From the NCBI GenBank assembly GCA_003952965.2, contig CM025855.1, positions 17,088,800-17,152,799 of the forward strand: a DNA stretch of 64,000 bases, read 5' to 3'. This DNA comes from Morella rubra (Eukaryota > Streptophyta > Magnoliopsida > Fagales > Myricaceae). Below are positions 1 through 9,702 of the stretch, one piece after another. A model generated the notes under the pieces. The model had not been told where the DNA came from. It did not search any database and saw only the letters and a program-made list of their open reading frames with translations. Position 1 is the stretch's first letter, and the number at the start of each line of letters is the position of its first letter. The translations under genes were made by a program, and so were the position numbers.

Positions 1-1812
1 TGTGGTGACAGGTACTTTTTCCCTTTCTTGTGGATTAGTAACCGTGTTGTTTGATACTGGTGCTACGCATTCTTTTATTTCACAGAATTGCGTAAATAGA
101 CTTGGATTGTTGATAGAACCCTTATTGTTAGACTTGATGTGGTAACTCCATTGGGAATAAATAGTATGTGTACTAAGAAAATCAAGAAGTTTCCAATGGA
201 AATAGCAGGATGGAGATTGCCTATAGATTTGACAATCCTAGATATGGGTAACTTTGATGTGATTCTTGGCATGGATTGGTTATCTGGTTATCATGTGACA
301 TTAGATTGTCATGCAAAGGAAGTAAGTTTATTTGTACCTGGACCTAAGAGAATTCAGTTCAGGAATGCCAAGAAAGTGATTCCCAGACCAAGCAAGGAAT
401 TTCCTCAGGTACGATTAATATCTGCATTGAAAGCTTGGAAAAGTGTAGTGAATGGAGCTCAGGCTTTTCTAGTTTCAATTGCTGGAGTTCAAGAGGAAGA
501 GAAGAAGTTAGAAACCATACCAGTGATCTGTGAGTACCAAGATGTCTTTCCAGAAGAACTACCCAGATTACCACCGGTAAGAGAAATTGAATTTGAAATT
601 TCATTGGTACCAGATACTGCACCTTTGTCAAAAGCTCCATATAGGATGGCCCCAGCTGAACTAAAGGAATTAAAGGAACAACTGCAAGATTTATTGCAGA
701 AAGGATATATTAGACCTAGTGTTTCACCTTGGGGAGCTCCAGTGTTATTTGTGAAAAAGAAGGACGGCACTATGAGAATGTGCATAGACTATCGAGAGCT
801 GAATAAGGTTACTATTAGGAATAAGTATCCTTTACCTAGGATTGATGATTTATTTGATCAATTGAATGGTGTTGAAATATTTTCTAAGATTGATCTAAGG
901 TCAGGATATCATCAATTGAGAATCAGGAAGGAGGATATACCAAAGACAACTTTTCGTACCAGGTATGGCCATTACGAATTCCTGGTAATGCCTTTTGGAT
1001 TAACAAATGCTCCTGCTGCATTTATGGATTTGATGCAAAGGGTATTTAGAGATTTTTTGGATCATTTTCTGGTAGTATTCATTGATGATATATTGATATA
1101 CTCTAGGAGTAAGGAAGAGCATGAGAATCATTTGAGGTTAGTTTTGCAAAGATTGAGGGATGAACAGTTATATGCTAAGTTCTCGAAATGTGATTTTTGG
1201 TTAAAGGAAGTAGCATTTCTAGGACATATTATTTCGAGTGAAGGTATATCAGTTGATCCAGGAAAAGTAGAGGCAGTTTATACTTGGCCAAGACCTACTA
1301 CAGTTCATGATATTAGAAGTTTTCTTGGATTTGCTGGATATTATCGTAGATTTGTAGAAGGATTCTCGAAATTGGCATCACCTCTAACAGCATTGACAAA
1401 GAAGAATGCTAAATTTATATGGACGGAGGAATGTGAGCAAAGTTTTCAGGAGTTGAAAAGTAGACTGATTACTGCACCTATTTTAGCTTTACCTAAGGAA
1501 TCAGAAGTATATGTTATTTATACTGATGCCTCAAGGACAGGTTTAGGAGGGGTATTGATGCAGGAAGGAAAAGTTATTGCATATGCATCACGACAGCTTA
1601 AGACTCACGAGAAGAATTACCCCACTCATGATTTAGAATTGGCAGCTGTAGTGTTTGCACTGAAACTTTGGAGACATTATCTGTATGGAGTTAAGTGTGA
1701 AATCTATACAAATCATAAGAGTTTGAAATATTTCTTTACTCAGAAGGAGTTGAATATGAGACAAAGAAGATGGTTGGAATTAATCAAGGACTATGATTGT
1801 ACCATCAATTAT
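1..1812 (+). pseudogene. gypsy pol, 5' half: protease, reverse transcriptase, RNase H
   Basis: Aspartic protease is read from base 2, with the active-site motif DTGATHSFIS near 55-85. That frame stops near 140, and the rest of pol continues in another frame from 139, so a one-base shift separates the parts. Reverse transcriptase spans about 600-1250; the catalytic box reads [10 protein letters not shown] (about 1075-1105), and the IDYRELN and [11 protein letters not shown] blocks are clear. RNase H follows with YTDAS near 1519 and ends at 1812, where a solo LTR interrupts the frame. The last residues of the open frame, to 1875, are LTR sequence, not pol. The protein would act in a cytoplasmic virus-like particle; this copy is broken. 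Confidence 0.9.
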
Positions 1813-2645
1813 TGTGATACCCCTTCCCTAAATTTCCCTACTTCTCTAATTTCCTTAATTTCCTTAATTCCTTGATTTCTCGTATTTAGCCAATTAATGA
1901 TTATGATCATGATCGTCTCTATTTTATCGGTTTCTATGCTTTTAAAAATTCTTCCATTCTCTTGTTAATATCTTAGTATTCCTATTGCTTGATTTAAACA
2001 TGTGATATTTTACCTAAGTATACTTCATTAGCTCATATTTAACATTTTCTAAGTATTAGATTTGATTTCTTGACACATGATTTATTTCGGTTCTAATTGC
2101 CCTAAGGAATTTCGGTATGTTTAATCTCTTCCCTTTTCATTCTCTTGTTTACATCTAAATTTTTTTACCTAGTGTCAATCTTGATTATTCTATCACTAAT
2201 CTCGGTTAATTACTTGACTAATTACCTATTTCTTTTCTCTAACATATACATTGATTAACTTTACAATTTAGCTAATCATTTTGCTAACCTAAGTCTACTT
2301 TGATGTCATGTGGGTCCCACTCTCTCTCTCCTCCCTAGGTCACACGGCACACACACAAGGAGATCTTTGTTTTGTCTTGTCTCTTTGTCCTTTTCCCTTG
2401 TCCCATGTTCTTGGCTTGTGATGCATGAATAGTAAGATTAAAAAATGGACCAACCGGCCATGCTTGCTTGTAATCACATTTGATTTGATTTTGAAGTGAT
2501 TTTAGCTTGTGTAAGTATCCTTAATCATCACCTAGGGAAGGGGGAGTGTGCCATTTGGCTCCTCCAGCCCTTGTGCCACCCAAGCCACCCAATCAAGGGG
2601 CTTGCTTGTGGCAGCCACCCTTGACCAAATGATGGCAAGGTTGGC

Positions 2646-2652
2646 TATAAAA
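2646..2652 (+). promoter_or_regulatory. TATA box of the 3.7 kb LTR
   Basis: TATAAAA lies in the context GGCTATAAAAGCC and is preserved in the second LTR copy near 49029. A transcript starting about 30 bases downstream would begin just before the purine-rich stretch at 2700-2800. This is the expected U3/R boundary (inference). Confidence 0.7.
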
Positions 2653-2810
2653 GCCAACCCTTGCCATGTATTTCTCACACCAACAGCCGCCATTTGAGTT
2701 GAGAGAGTGAGGAGTGTGTGCTGAGAGCATTCGGCCAAGAGGGAGAGAAAGAAAGAAGAAGAGAGAGAGAAGAGGAGAAGAAGAAGAGAAGGAAGGTGGA
2801 AAAACTTCCA

Positions 2811-2991
2811 TGCCAAGGTAAGTTGGCAAAGGGGTTTCGGCCAAGGCCTTGAACACCCCCTTGCACCACCTCTTTCCTACTTCCTCATCATCATTTCCAC
2901 TTCTTCTTAGCCCCTAGTTCAGTGTCATTAACCAGTAGATCTTGTGTTAATAGGAGAACATCAAGAGCTACCCGAGATCACCAAGGTAAGG
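2811..2991 (+). other. candidate leader splice sites in the 3.7 kb LTR
   Basis: Two consensus 5' splice sites follow the TATA box: AAG|GTAAGT with GT at 2818-2819 and AAG|GTAAGG with GT at 2986-2987. Between them TTAATAG (AG at 2952-2953) could be a 3' splice site, giving a 32-base exon at 2954-2985. The same sites occur in the second copy around 49197-49370. They imply a spliced LTR transcript; no RNA evidence is available here. Confidence 0.4.
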
Positions 2992-4312
2992 GTTTAGGTT
3001 CTTGTGTTTTGTTGAGGATGGATAACATGTTCTCTTGTATTGATTGATCATATATATTTGTGTGCATAGAACTGTGATTCAATGATGAACATGTTAGGGT
3101 TATGTTGAATTCAAAGTTTTGCAAAAAGAAAGGTTCAAAGGTGCTATGAAGTATATACTAGTCTAGACATCTTGCATGTTAAGGCTTAATGAATATTTCT
3201 TATAACATGTGTATGAGATTGCTTGCTGAGTTGGTTTGATTTTCAAAAGAGCTCTGGACATGCTTTATGATGCTATGGCAGTGGTGATAAGCCTAAACTT
3301 GAAGCCTTATAGACCATGGGTTGGTCAAGAAAAATGGTTTATGGTGTTGCATGTTGCACTACAGGATTTTATGATTCAATGTCATGCATATGTGATATGA
3401 AATGTGGAGCAATAATGAATGATGATGGCCAAGAGGCTTTAAAGTATCCCTGATCAAGAGAAGGCCAAATGGGGCCAAAGAAAGGAGCCATGGGCTCAAG
3501 AAAGAGGTTATGAAGTTGAAAGCATGAAAAAGATGCATTATGCATGTTCCTTGATGACATTGCAAATGATCATTGTTTGCCTTTAAGTTCTTGAAGAATC
3601 CACATGTTATGTGCTCTATGATTTCCTTTTTGTTGATAGATTAAAATTATTTTTAGCCTAAAGTTTCGAAAAGCATAGATCAATCAAAGGCATGAACACC
3701 TATCTAGGGCATTTAGGCAAACATAGGTGCTGCCCAAATCGACCCTAAGCTACAGGTTTTATTTTTGTATGAAACTTTCCCGATAGCATCCTTGTCTAAT
3801 ATTAGGATCCTGTAAAAATTTCAGCCCAAAATGATGACGAAAAAGGTCGAAAATGCCCCTGGAGGTCTCTGAGGGCAGATTCGACATTTTGCCTAATTTG
3901 TTAGGAAAAAAGGGTCCAAAATGAGAAAATGATTACATGGTTGGATAGAGCACAAAAATTGATGGGGGAGCCCAAATTTAGTTCAAACCAAGTTGAAATA
4001 AGGCCCAAATCACAAGGCCCGTTTAGGAGCCTAAATGGACTTTAGGCCCAATAACCCTAAAATAGCATCAAGCCAATAGTACTTTGGAATAGGCCCAGCA
4101 GGGTCTAAGGAGGCCCAATAGCCTTCAATGGGGTTTAATGTCTTAGATCTTACTAGTTATTATCATGGTTGTTTCAATTGTCAATGATTATTCTTTAAAC
4201 CTGCTATGCTTCTTTCAAGTATATTGCAAATTGTGTGCATTGTTGGGTGATATGATACATGTATACTTTAATGTTTGGACATGAGATTGCATTCATAAGA
4301 GGAAAAAAATGT

Positions 4313-4560
4313 GAGGAACCCCTAAGCCTGCGAGGTGATTCCCGAATGGTAGTGACGGTATCGGGCACTTAGGAGACGTGCAACCCCCCACAGCAGGGAG
4401 TGGGTGGGCTCCTTTATGAACGCTAAGGCGTAATGTTAAGGGTCCTAGTGCTGGAGGCACGGGACAGTCCCATAGAAGGGGAGGGGACGCACAACCCGAC
4501 TCTGGGGGTGAACAGAGCAGACATCGGGAACTCCTCAGGAACCTATGATGGTGTGATGCA
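4313..4560 (+). other. GC-rich conserved block inside the 3.7 kb LTR
   Basis: An abrupt GC-rich stretch in an otherwise AT-rich LTR, with runs such as CGAGGTGATTCCCGAATGG and a C6 run. It is almost unchanged in the other copy (about 50706-50945). No long reading frame is shared by the two copies. It could be a structured RNA segment or a conserved regulatory block; no function is assigned. Confidence 0.5.
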
Positions 4561-4680
4561 TTGCATATTTTAATTCATCCAAGTTCATACTTATTATGCT
4601 TGAAGTTAGTTTCACACCATGTTTAAGTGAATTATATGCACTGTATTTGTTTGATCATGTTTTCCCCACCCCCACCTTAC

Positions 4681-4697
4681 TGAGTCAATAGGACTCA
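4681..4697 (+). promoter_or_regulatory. hairpin TGAGTC-N5-GACTCA
   Basis: A perfect 6-base inverted repeat with loop AATAG, just upstream of the short LTR reading frame. The same stem occurs at the same relative place in the unrelated 2.4 kb LTR family (9230-9246), with a different loop. Its role is unknown; a branch-point, polyadenylation or RNA-protein element are options. Confidence 0.5.
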
Positions 4698-4710
4698 CCC
4701 TTTTTCTCTT

Positions 4711-5094
4711 ATGTTGTTTTTGCAATGTTTGGCGAACTGGGTATTGAAGAATGAAGCTATTCGAGGACAGTTAACCTACGATTTTTACCCTTATATCCTG
4801 GTACTCAAGATCCGAACGTGGGTTTCGGATCTCCTTGGAGTATCAGTGGAGCATGAGGCCCACTGGTTCTTTAGGGAGCCCTCACGCCCATCCCCTATAC
4901 CCCCACCATCCCCTGTACCCCCACTACCCCCACTATCCCCGTTACCCCGATTTGAGGACTTTGGTTTACCAGATGTACCGTCTGAGTGGCTAAGGTTCGA
5001 TTACGTTCCCCCGGCCCCGCCAACGGGAAATAGTAGTACCACTCCGGGGTCCGAGATTATTGATCTCACATTAGACTCAGACGAGGAGGATTAG
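4711..5094 (+). CDS. LTR-borne short reading frame with SUMO-interaction-like tail
   Basis: An open frame of up to 127 codons in the 3' third of the solo LTR. The middle is proline-rich (about residues 53-72). The end reads IIDLTLDSDEED before TAG at 5092-5094: a hydrophobic core followed by acidic residues, the layout of a SUMO-interacting motif (family knowledge). The true start is uncertain. An ATG at 4725 follows the pyrimidine-rich TTGTTTTTGCA, which resembles a degraded 3' splice site, but it opens a different, short frame. In the second LTR copy the upstream frame shifts, but the tail, IIDLTSDSDEED, stays readable. It may be a degraded exon or chance; I do not recognise the protein. 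Confidence 0.35.
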   Translation: MLFLQCLANWVLKNEAIRGQLTYDFYPYILVLKIRTWVSDLLGVSVEHEAHWFFREPSRPSPIPPPSPVPPLPPLSPLPRFEDFGLPDVPSEWLRFDYVPPAPPTGNSSTTPGSEIIDLTLDSDEED

Positions 5095-5582
5095 TACCCC
5101 TATTAGGCCTGTTAGAATGTTTCGGGTATCTATTTCCTTGTAATCAGTTTTCAAATTGTACGAAGCTCCCAAATTTTTGTAATGTAGCCTTTTATGTAGT
5201 CCCGGAAGGACGACCTGAACTTTCTTTGTATCAAGATGTCCTTGTTATTTCAGGTTTTCAATCTCCTTCGTGTCTCTTTCCTCATCCTTTATTTCAAAGT
5301 TCTTATTTTTACTCAAAGGCCTAATCTAACACTTTCAATCTTTTCGGATTGTATTAACTTATTGCCTTTTTCTAAAAAAAAAAAAACATAGAGTTTTTAC
5401 CCTAAATCTTTTCCAATTTCCCATTACGATTCTATTTTTCTTTTTATATGCCTTCCGCTAAGTTTCATGGTAAATCAACTAAGACTTTCTAGCGACCTTC
5501 GTGCCATAATCCCCGGTTGTGTGCATACCATTACTATAGGTGAGCCTAGGGGGTAAGTATGAGCATGGGACGTGACAATTAT

Positions 5583-7166
5583 CATCCTGGAAAGGCAAAT
5601 ATTGTAGCAGATACCTTGAGTAGGAAGTTTAAGGAAGGAAAAGAAAGGAGTCAGAAGTTGTCTCCTGAATTGGAAAGGGATATGGAAAGGAATGAGATTG
5701 AATTACTTTTGGATGAGGAAGTGAAACAATTGAATGCATTGACAATTCAATCTTCATACGGGATTGGATTAAGGATGGACAGACTCAAGATCCAATAGTT
5801 AAAGAACTTGTGGATTCAAAATCAGAGGTAATGATTAAGAATGATGGATTGGCATACTTTGGGACAGGATAGTGGTCCCAAACAATAAGGAGATTAAGGA
5901 ACTAATACTGCAGGAAGCTCATAGGTCAAAGTATTCCATGCATCCAGGTTCCACAAGGATGTACCAAGATTTGAAAGCTAAGTTTTGGTGGCCTGGGATG
6001 AAAAGAGAGATAGCAGAGTTTGTTAGTAGATGTTTGATTTGCCAACAAGTGAAAGCTGAACATCAGAAACCTGCAGGATTGTTACAACCCTTACAAATCC
6101 CAGTGTGGAAATGGGATGAGATTGCTATGGATTTTGTAGTTGGGTTACCAAGAGCATTGACTGGACAAGATGCTATTTGGGTTGTCATAGATCGTTTGAC
6201 AAAATCAGCTCATTTCATTCCTATTAAGGTTAGTTATACTTCTGAGAAGTTGGCTGAGTTATACATTAAGGAAATTGTACGACTTCATGGTATACCTAGT
6301 TCTATAGCATCTGATCGGGATACAAGATTTACCTCGAGAATTTGGAATGGATTCCAAAAAGCATTAGGTTCCCAGTTAAAGTTTAGTACTGCATTTCATC
6401 CTCAAACTGATGGTCAATCAGAAAGAGTCATTCAGATCTTAGAGGATATGTTGAGAGCTTGTATTTTAGAATTCAAGGGATCTTGGATTCAATATTTACC
6501 ATTGGTGGAATTTGCTTATAACAATACATATCAGACCAGTATTCAGATGGCACCATACGAAGCTCTTTATGGACAGAAATGTAGAACGCCATTGTTTTGG
6601 GATGAAGTAGGAGAAAGACAAATGATTGGATCTGACCTAATCCAAAGGACATGTGAAAAAGTAGAACTAATCAAGGACAGGTTGAAGGTGGCTCAGAGTA
6701 GACAAAAGAGTTATGCTGATAATCGTAGACGACCGTTAGATTTTGAGGAAGGGGATAAAGTATTCTTGAAGGTGATTCCTATGAAAGGAGTTAAGAGATT
6801 TGGGAAGAAAGGAAAGTTGAGTCCCAGATATGTTGGACCTTTTGAGATACTACGTAAGGTAGGAGTAACAGCTTATCAGTTAGCCTTACCGCCAGAATTG
6901 GAAGGAGTTCATGATACATTTCATATTTCTATGTTGAGAAAATATGTTCCAGATCCTTCCCATGTGATAGATTATATGCCTTTGAAACTAGCAAAGAATT
7001 TAACCTATCGGAGCAACCTGTGGTGATATTAGATAGAAAGGATCAAGAGCTGCGTAACAGGAAGATTCCTTTAGTGAAAGTGTTATGGCAGAGTCACGAT
7101 GTCACTGAAGCTTCATGGGAGTTAGAGGCAGACATGTGTGACAAGTATCCTCACTTGTTTGACTAA
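5583..7166 (+). pseudogene. gypsy pol, 3' half: integrase and chromodomain-like tail
   Basis: The frame resumes after the solo LTR with the end of RNase H and a charged linker. Frame breaks lie near 5765 and 5865. Integrase follows, with a His-Cys zinc-binding segment (CLICQQ near 6033), the catalytic Asp in MDFVVGLP, the second Asp in ASDRDTRF and the Glu in DGQSERV. The C-terminal GPFEILRKVG block is typical of gypsy integrases. Another frameshift near 7000-7020 separates the final segment (VKVLWQSHDVTEASWELE), which resembles the chromodomain tail of Tekay elements, ending TAA about 7166. Chromodomains are thought to guide integration to heterochromatin (family knowledge). Confidence 0.88.
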
Positions 7167-7217
7167 CTGGTACGTCTCTTGTGTTATGTTTCAATTCCGA
7201 GGACGGAATTATTTCTA

Positions 7218-7229
7218 AGTGGGGGAGTA
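7218..7229 (+). other. polypurine tract
   Basis: AAGTGGGGGAGTA directly precedes the TG of the 3' LTR. This is the plus-strand primer site of an LTR retrotransposon and confirms the LTR start at 7230. Confidence 0.8.
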
Positions 7230-8102
7230 TGTCATACCCGAGCTTTCAAACATCACATGCATATTGTTTATGCTCTCTTGTTTGTGATTGTAGTGAGATT
7301 AGGGGATAATTAGTGACTAAGAGAGAGTATTTAGTACTTGAGAGACTAAGTTCGAAACCTTGGTTAGGACATGATTTAGTGAGAATTGGAGTTCACATGC
7401 AACTGAGTTATTGTTCAAGAGATTGAGGAGTACGCATTGGATCAATTTAAATTTTTAAGCTCGGACCTTTTTGTCTCGAACCTTGTTTAGGACATGATTA
7501 AGTGAGAATTAGAGTTCACATGCAACTGTGATTGTTCAGAACATTGAGGAGCACGTATGGAGCAATAAAATTTTTTAAGCACGTTGGTCTTTTTGTCTCG
7601 AAAACCAAACCATATGATTTTTATTCTTTTAATATGTTGGAGATTTTCCATGAGTTTATGGTTTAAATTTGGAGACTTTTGATAATTGGAAGCAAGTAGA
7701 TTGAGAAGTGAAAGCAAGTAGGTCACTTAAGCGATAATCGGCGATTATTGAAGATTAGTGAAGCAAATTAGCATTTTAGCCTTGATTAAAGTGAATTTCG
7801 GCTGCCTTAGAGAGTGACACCTAAGATGGCTAGGAAGCACGACAAATCAAAGCTAGAAGCACGATAAATCGATGCAAAAAGCACGACACAAAAGGCTAGG
7901 ACCTAGGAAGCTCGAGGTGTCGACCACCGGTGCACCTAGGCGGCGACTCATCAAGCCTATAGGGAGAATTTCGGCCATAGCCTTTCCATGCAGCTGCTGT
8001 AGGTTGCTAGGTGTCAAGAGGAGAGAAATGTAGCCTAGTGACTCACCAAAGCTAGCCTAGCTAGGCCAGACACATGTCGGAATGCAACCGGCTGTGTTTT
8101 CC

Positions 8103-8110
8103 TATAAATA
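8103..8110 (+). promoter_or_regulatory. TATA box of the 2.4 kb LTR
   Basis: TATAAATA in CCTATAAATAGGGGTGG. It is conserved at 35815-35822 in the solo copy and, reversed, at 55233-55240 in the minus-strand copy. Conservation across three copies of different age supports a real core promoter. Confidence 0.75.
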
Positions 8111-8690
8111 GGGGTGGATTTCGACCTTTGAAGAGTACACCATTCAATCTGAATTTTTGTGAGTTAAATCTTGAGAGAAAGAGTGAAGTGAAGTGGGAGA
8201 AAGAAGGAAGAAATCGATTAGTGAAGTTTAGCAAAGATCAAGCACGCTTAGAGGTAAAGTTTAGTTGGTTATCTTTGATTTCGATTCAAGTTTTCAAGAT
8301 GATTATTGTGAATCTCTTGTCTTTATTATTCTAGCATCTCTTGATGTTGATTAGCATTTTTCTATTCTTCATATTGTTCTTGATGTTCTTCGTGTTCTTG
8401 ATGAAGAACAAGCTCGTCCTTTCGAAAAAGTATCATTTTCAAAGTTCGATTCGTTTTCAAGTTGTTTTTCAACTTTGATCCGTTTCTTTTCAAAATTTCT
8501 TTCAAAAGTTGTTTTTCAAAGCTTGAACATATTTCTTTCCTTTTGATTTCAATACTTTTCATGTCAAAATTAGTATTTTCTACGTGGTGATTAAGCCGGT
8601 TTTTAACCGAGAAATCAAAGTGTTGTTTTTGCCTTCACAACATTTTCCTTTGAGAACTGTTTTATAATGTTGTGATGATGGAAACGAGTT

Positions 8691-8851
8691 AAGGTGTTGC
8701 ATATCATAAATGAGATGTATGGGCGTTGATATGAGACATGCACACTTAACTTGTACGTTGGAAAGGAATATTGTGATGTTCAAGTATGGTTAAGGTGTTG
8801 CATATCATGAATGATATGTATGGGCGTTGACATGAGACATGCATACTTAAC
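8691..8851 (+). repeat. two-unit direct repeat in the 2.4 kb LTR
   Basis: A unit of about 60 bases starting AAGGTGTTGCATATCAT recurs 101 bases later (8691 and 8792), with few differences. The pair is kept in the solo copy (from about 36380) and in the minus-strand copy (about 54500-54680). It lies downstream of the TATA box, so it would be in the transcript or its intron. Confidence 0.8.
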
Positions 8852-9229
8852 GTAATACTGTGAAGACGTGACAGTACTGTGCACAAGAGGATGTGTTCAC
8901 TTGTTGTGACATTCTGGCCTCTCCGTCGTACGCGGAAAGATCCTTTGTTAGGATAACTCACTCTGGGAGTTTGAGGCTGTATTGTACTCTGGGAGTACTG
9001 CTGCAAAGATACGGAAGGTTACTTGTAACCCGTCACTCTGGCCAAGTGATTCACTCTGGGAGTGAGAGTAGTGGTGATCGAAATTGAAAATGGAAAAAGG
9101 AAAAGATCATTTTTGAGAAAACTGAGTCTTTTCATTACTTTCTATTCTGTTGAGATTTTATTGTTGAACGGGTTTCTTCAATATCTTTTATTCTATCTGC
9201 TATTCTGTTGTACTAACCGCTGGCTTTAC

Positions 9230-9246
9230 TGAGTCATTTGGACTCA
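9230..9246 (+). promoter_or_regulatory. hairpin TGAGTC-N5-GACTCA
   Basis: A perfect stem with loop ATTTG, 30 bases before the putative 3' splice site TTTCTTTAGCAG and the ATG at 9277. One arm has decayed to CAGTC in the solo copy (36921-36937). The match in place and sequence to the hairpin at 4681 in another LTR family is the main reason to list it. Confidence 0.5.
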
Positions 9247-9276
9247 CCGTTGTTTGTTAAATAATTTCTTTAGCAG

Positions 9277-9471
9277 ATGTCTGAGGTTTATTTAGGTGAG
9301 TTTACCAAAGCCATTCAACATGGCTTTATCACTCTGGAGCTGACTTTCCGTGTGTATGTCACACGTGACCTAGATGTCCTGATAGAGGGACGAGGACATA
9401 GATGGATCACTCCGCACTCAGATAATTACATCAACATCTCAGACTTGGATAACACTGATGATGAAGATTAG
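9277..9471 (+). CDS. LTR-borne short reading frame with acidic tail
   Basis: A 64-codon frame inside the 3' LTR. The ATG abuts CAG of TTTCTTTAGCAG, a good plant 3' splice site, so it could be the last exon of a spliced LTR transcript starting at the 8103 TATA box and leaving exon 1 at 8253. The protein starts MSEVYLGEF and ends INISDLDNTDDED, again hydrophobic then acidic. The solo copy at 34934 has the same CAG-ATG junction (ATG at 36966); its frame is broken, but a final LIIFSSNDEGDE before TAG remains. No known family is recognised, and a chance frame cannot be excluded. Confidence 0.35.
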   Translation: MSEVYLGEFTKAIQHGFITLELTFRVYVTRDLDVLIEGRGHRWITPHSDNYINISDLDNTDDED

Positions 9472-9566
9472 AGATCTTCGTTTATGTTTTTCTTAGTTTT
9501 CCGCTGCAGTTTACTTTAGTATGTACATTATAGAAAGTGGGTCCTCTTTTGTAATACCTCGGTATT

Positions 9567-9572
9567 AATAAA
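9567..9572 (+). terminator. polyadenylation signal of the 2.4 kb LTR
   Basis: AATAAA about 100 bases after the stop of the short LTR frame and 130 bases before the LTR end. This fits the R/U5 position of a plant LTR. Confidence 0.55.
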
Positions 9573-9702
9573 AGGTCCTTCGTGTGTTTTGCTTAGTATC
9601 TTGTTGCTTTGTCGATCTTCCCATAGGCCGTAACCTCAGCTTTATAGCTGTGTCCATTACTATAAGACAACGCTTGAGGTCTTCACGGTCCGGGCTATTA
9701 CA

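Larger units (their letters stand above)
1813..5577 (+). mobile_element. solo LTR, 3.7 kb Tekay-like family, copy 1
   Basis: The segment begins TGTGATACCCC and ends GGGACGTGACA, as LTRs begin TG and end CA. It is flanked by ATTAT at 1808-1812 and again at 5578-5582. Deleting it with one ATTAT leaves the gypsy pol frame continuous, which fixes both ends to the base. No primer site or internal coding region is present, so it is a solo LTR left by LTR-LTR recombination. A near-identical copy lies at 48212-51932 with its own target duplication. Inside are a TATA box, candidate splice sites, a GC-rich block, a hairpin and a short reading frame, described separately. Length is 3765 bases, long but within the Tekay range. 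Confidence 0.93.
1..9702 (+). mobile_element. 3' part of a Tekay-like Ty3/gypsy retrotransposon
   Basis: The element enters from the left edge inside its protease. It runs in order through reverse transcriptase, RNase H, integrase and a chromodomain-like tail, then a polypurine tract and a 3' LTR. That domain order is Ty3/gypsy, and the C-terminal chromodomain-like segment plus the long LTR opening TGTCATACCC points to the Tekay/Del chromovirus group (family knowledge). It is non-functional: it carries frameshifts and a 3.77 kb solo LTR inserted between RNase H and integrase. The five bases after the 3' LTR (9703-9707, ATGGC) should be one copy of its target duplication; the partner lies outside the window. 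The flank on the right is CACTA DNA, so this gypsy element jumped into a CACTA element. Confidence 0.9.
7230..9702 (+). repeat. 3' LTR of the gypsy element (2.4 kb Tekay-like family)
   Basis: Begins TGTCATACCCGAGC after the polypurine tract and ends GGGCTATTACA. Its limits are confirmed by a solo copy at 34934-37371 and a truncated minus-strand copy at 53083-55785. It holds a TATA box (8103), a splice-donor-like GAG|GTAAAG (GT at 8254), a 101-base-period repeat (8691-8851), several CACTCTGGGAGT units (about 8930-9075), a hairpin, a short reading frame and a polyadenylation signal. A CCATTACTATA motif near the 3' end (about 9650) also occurs near the end of the 3.7 kb LTR (about 5528), so the two families share a common U5 layout. 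Confidence 0.92.

Noticed and set aside
359..785. Minus-strand reading frames opposite the gypsy protease and reverse transcriptase
   Set aside because: They are antisense shadows of a clear pol domain and have no features of their own.
2532..2869. Leucine- and serine-rich minus-strand frames, repeated at 48909-49251
   Set aside because: They are the reverse of the purine-rich leader of the 3.7 kb LTR; the apparent membrane segments come from GA-rich low-complexity DNA.
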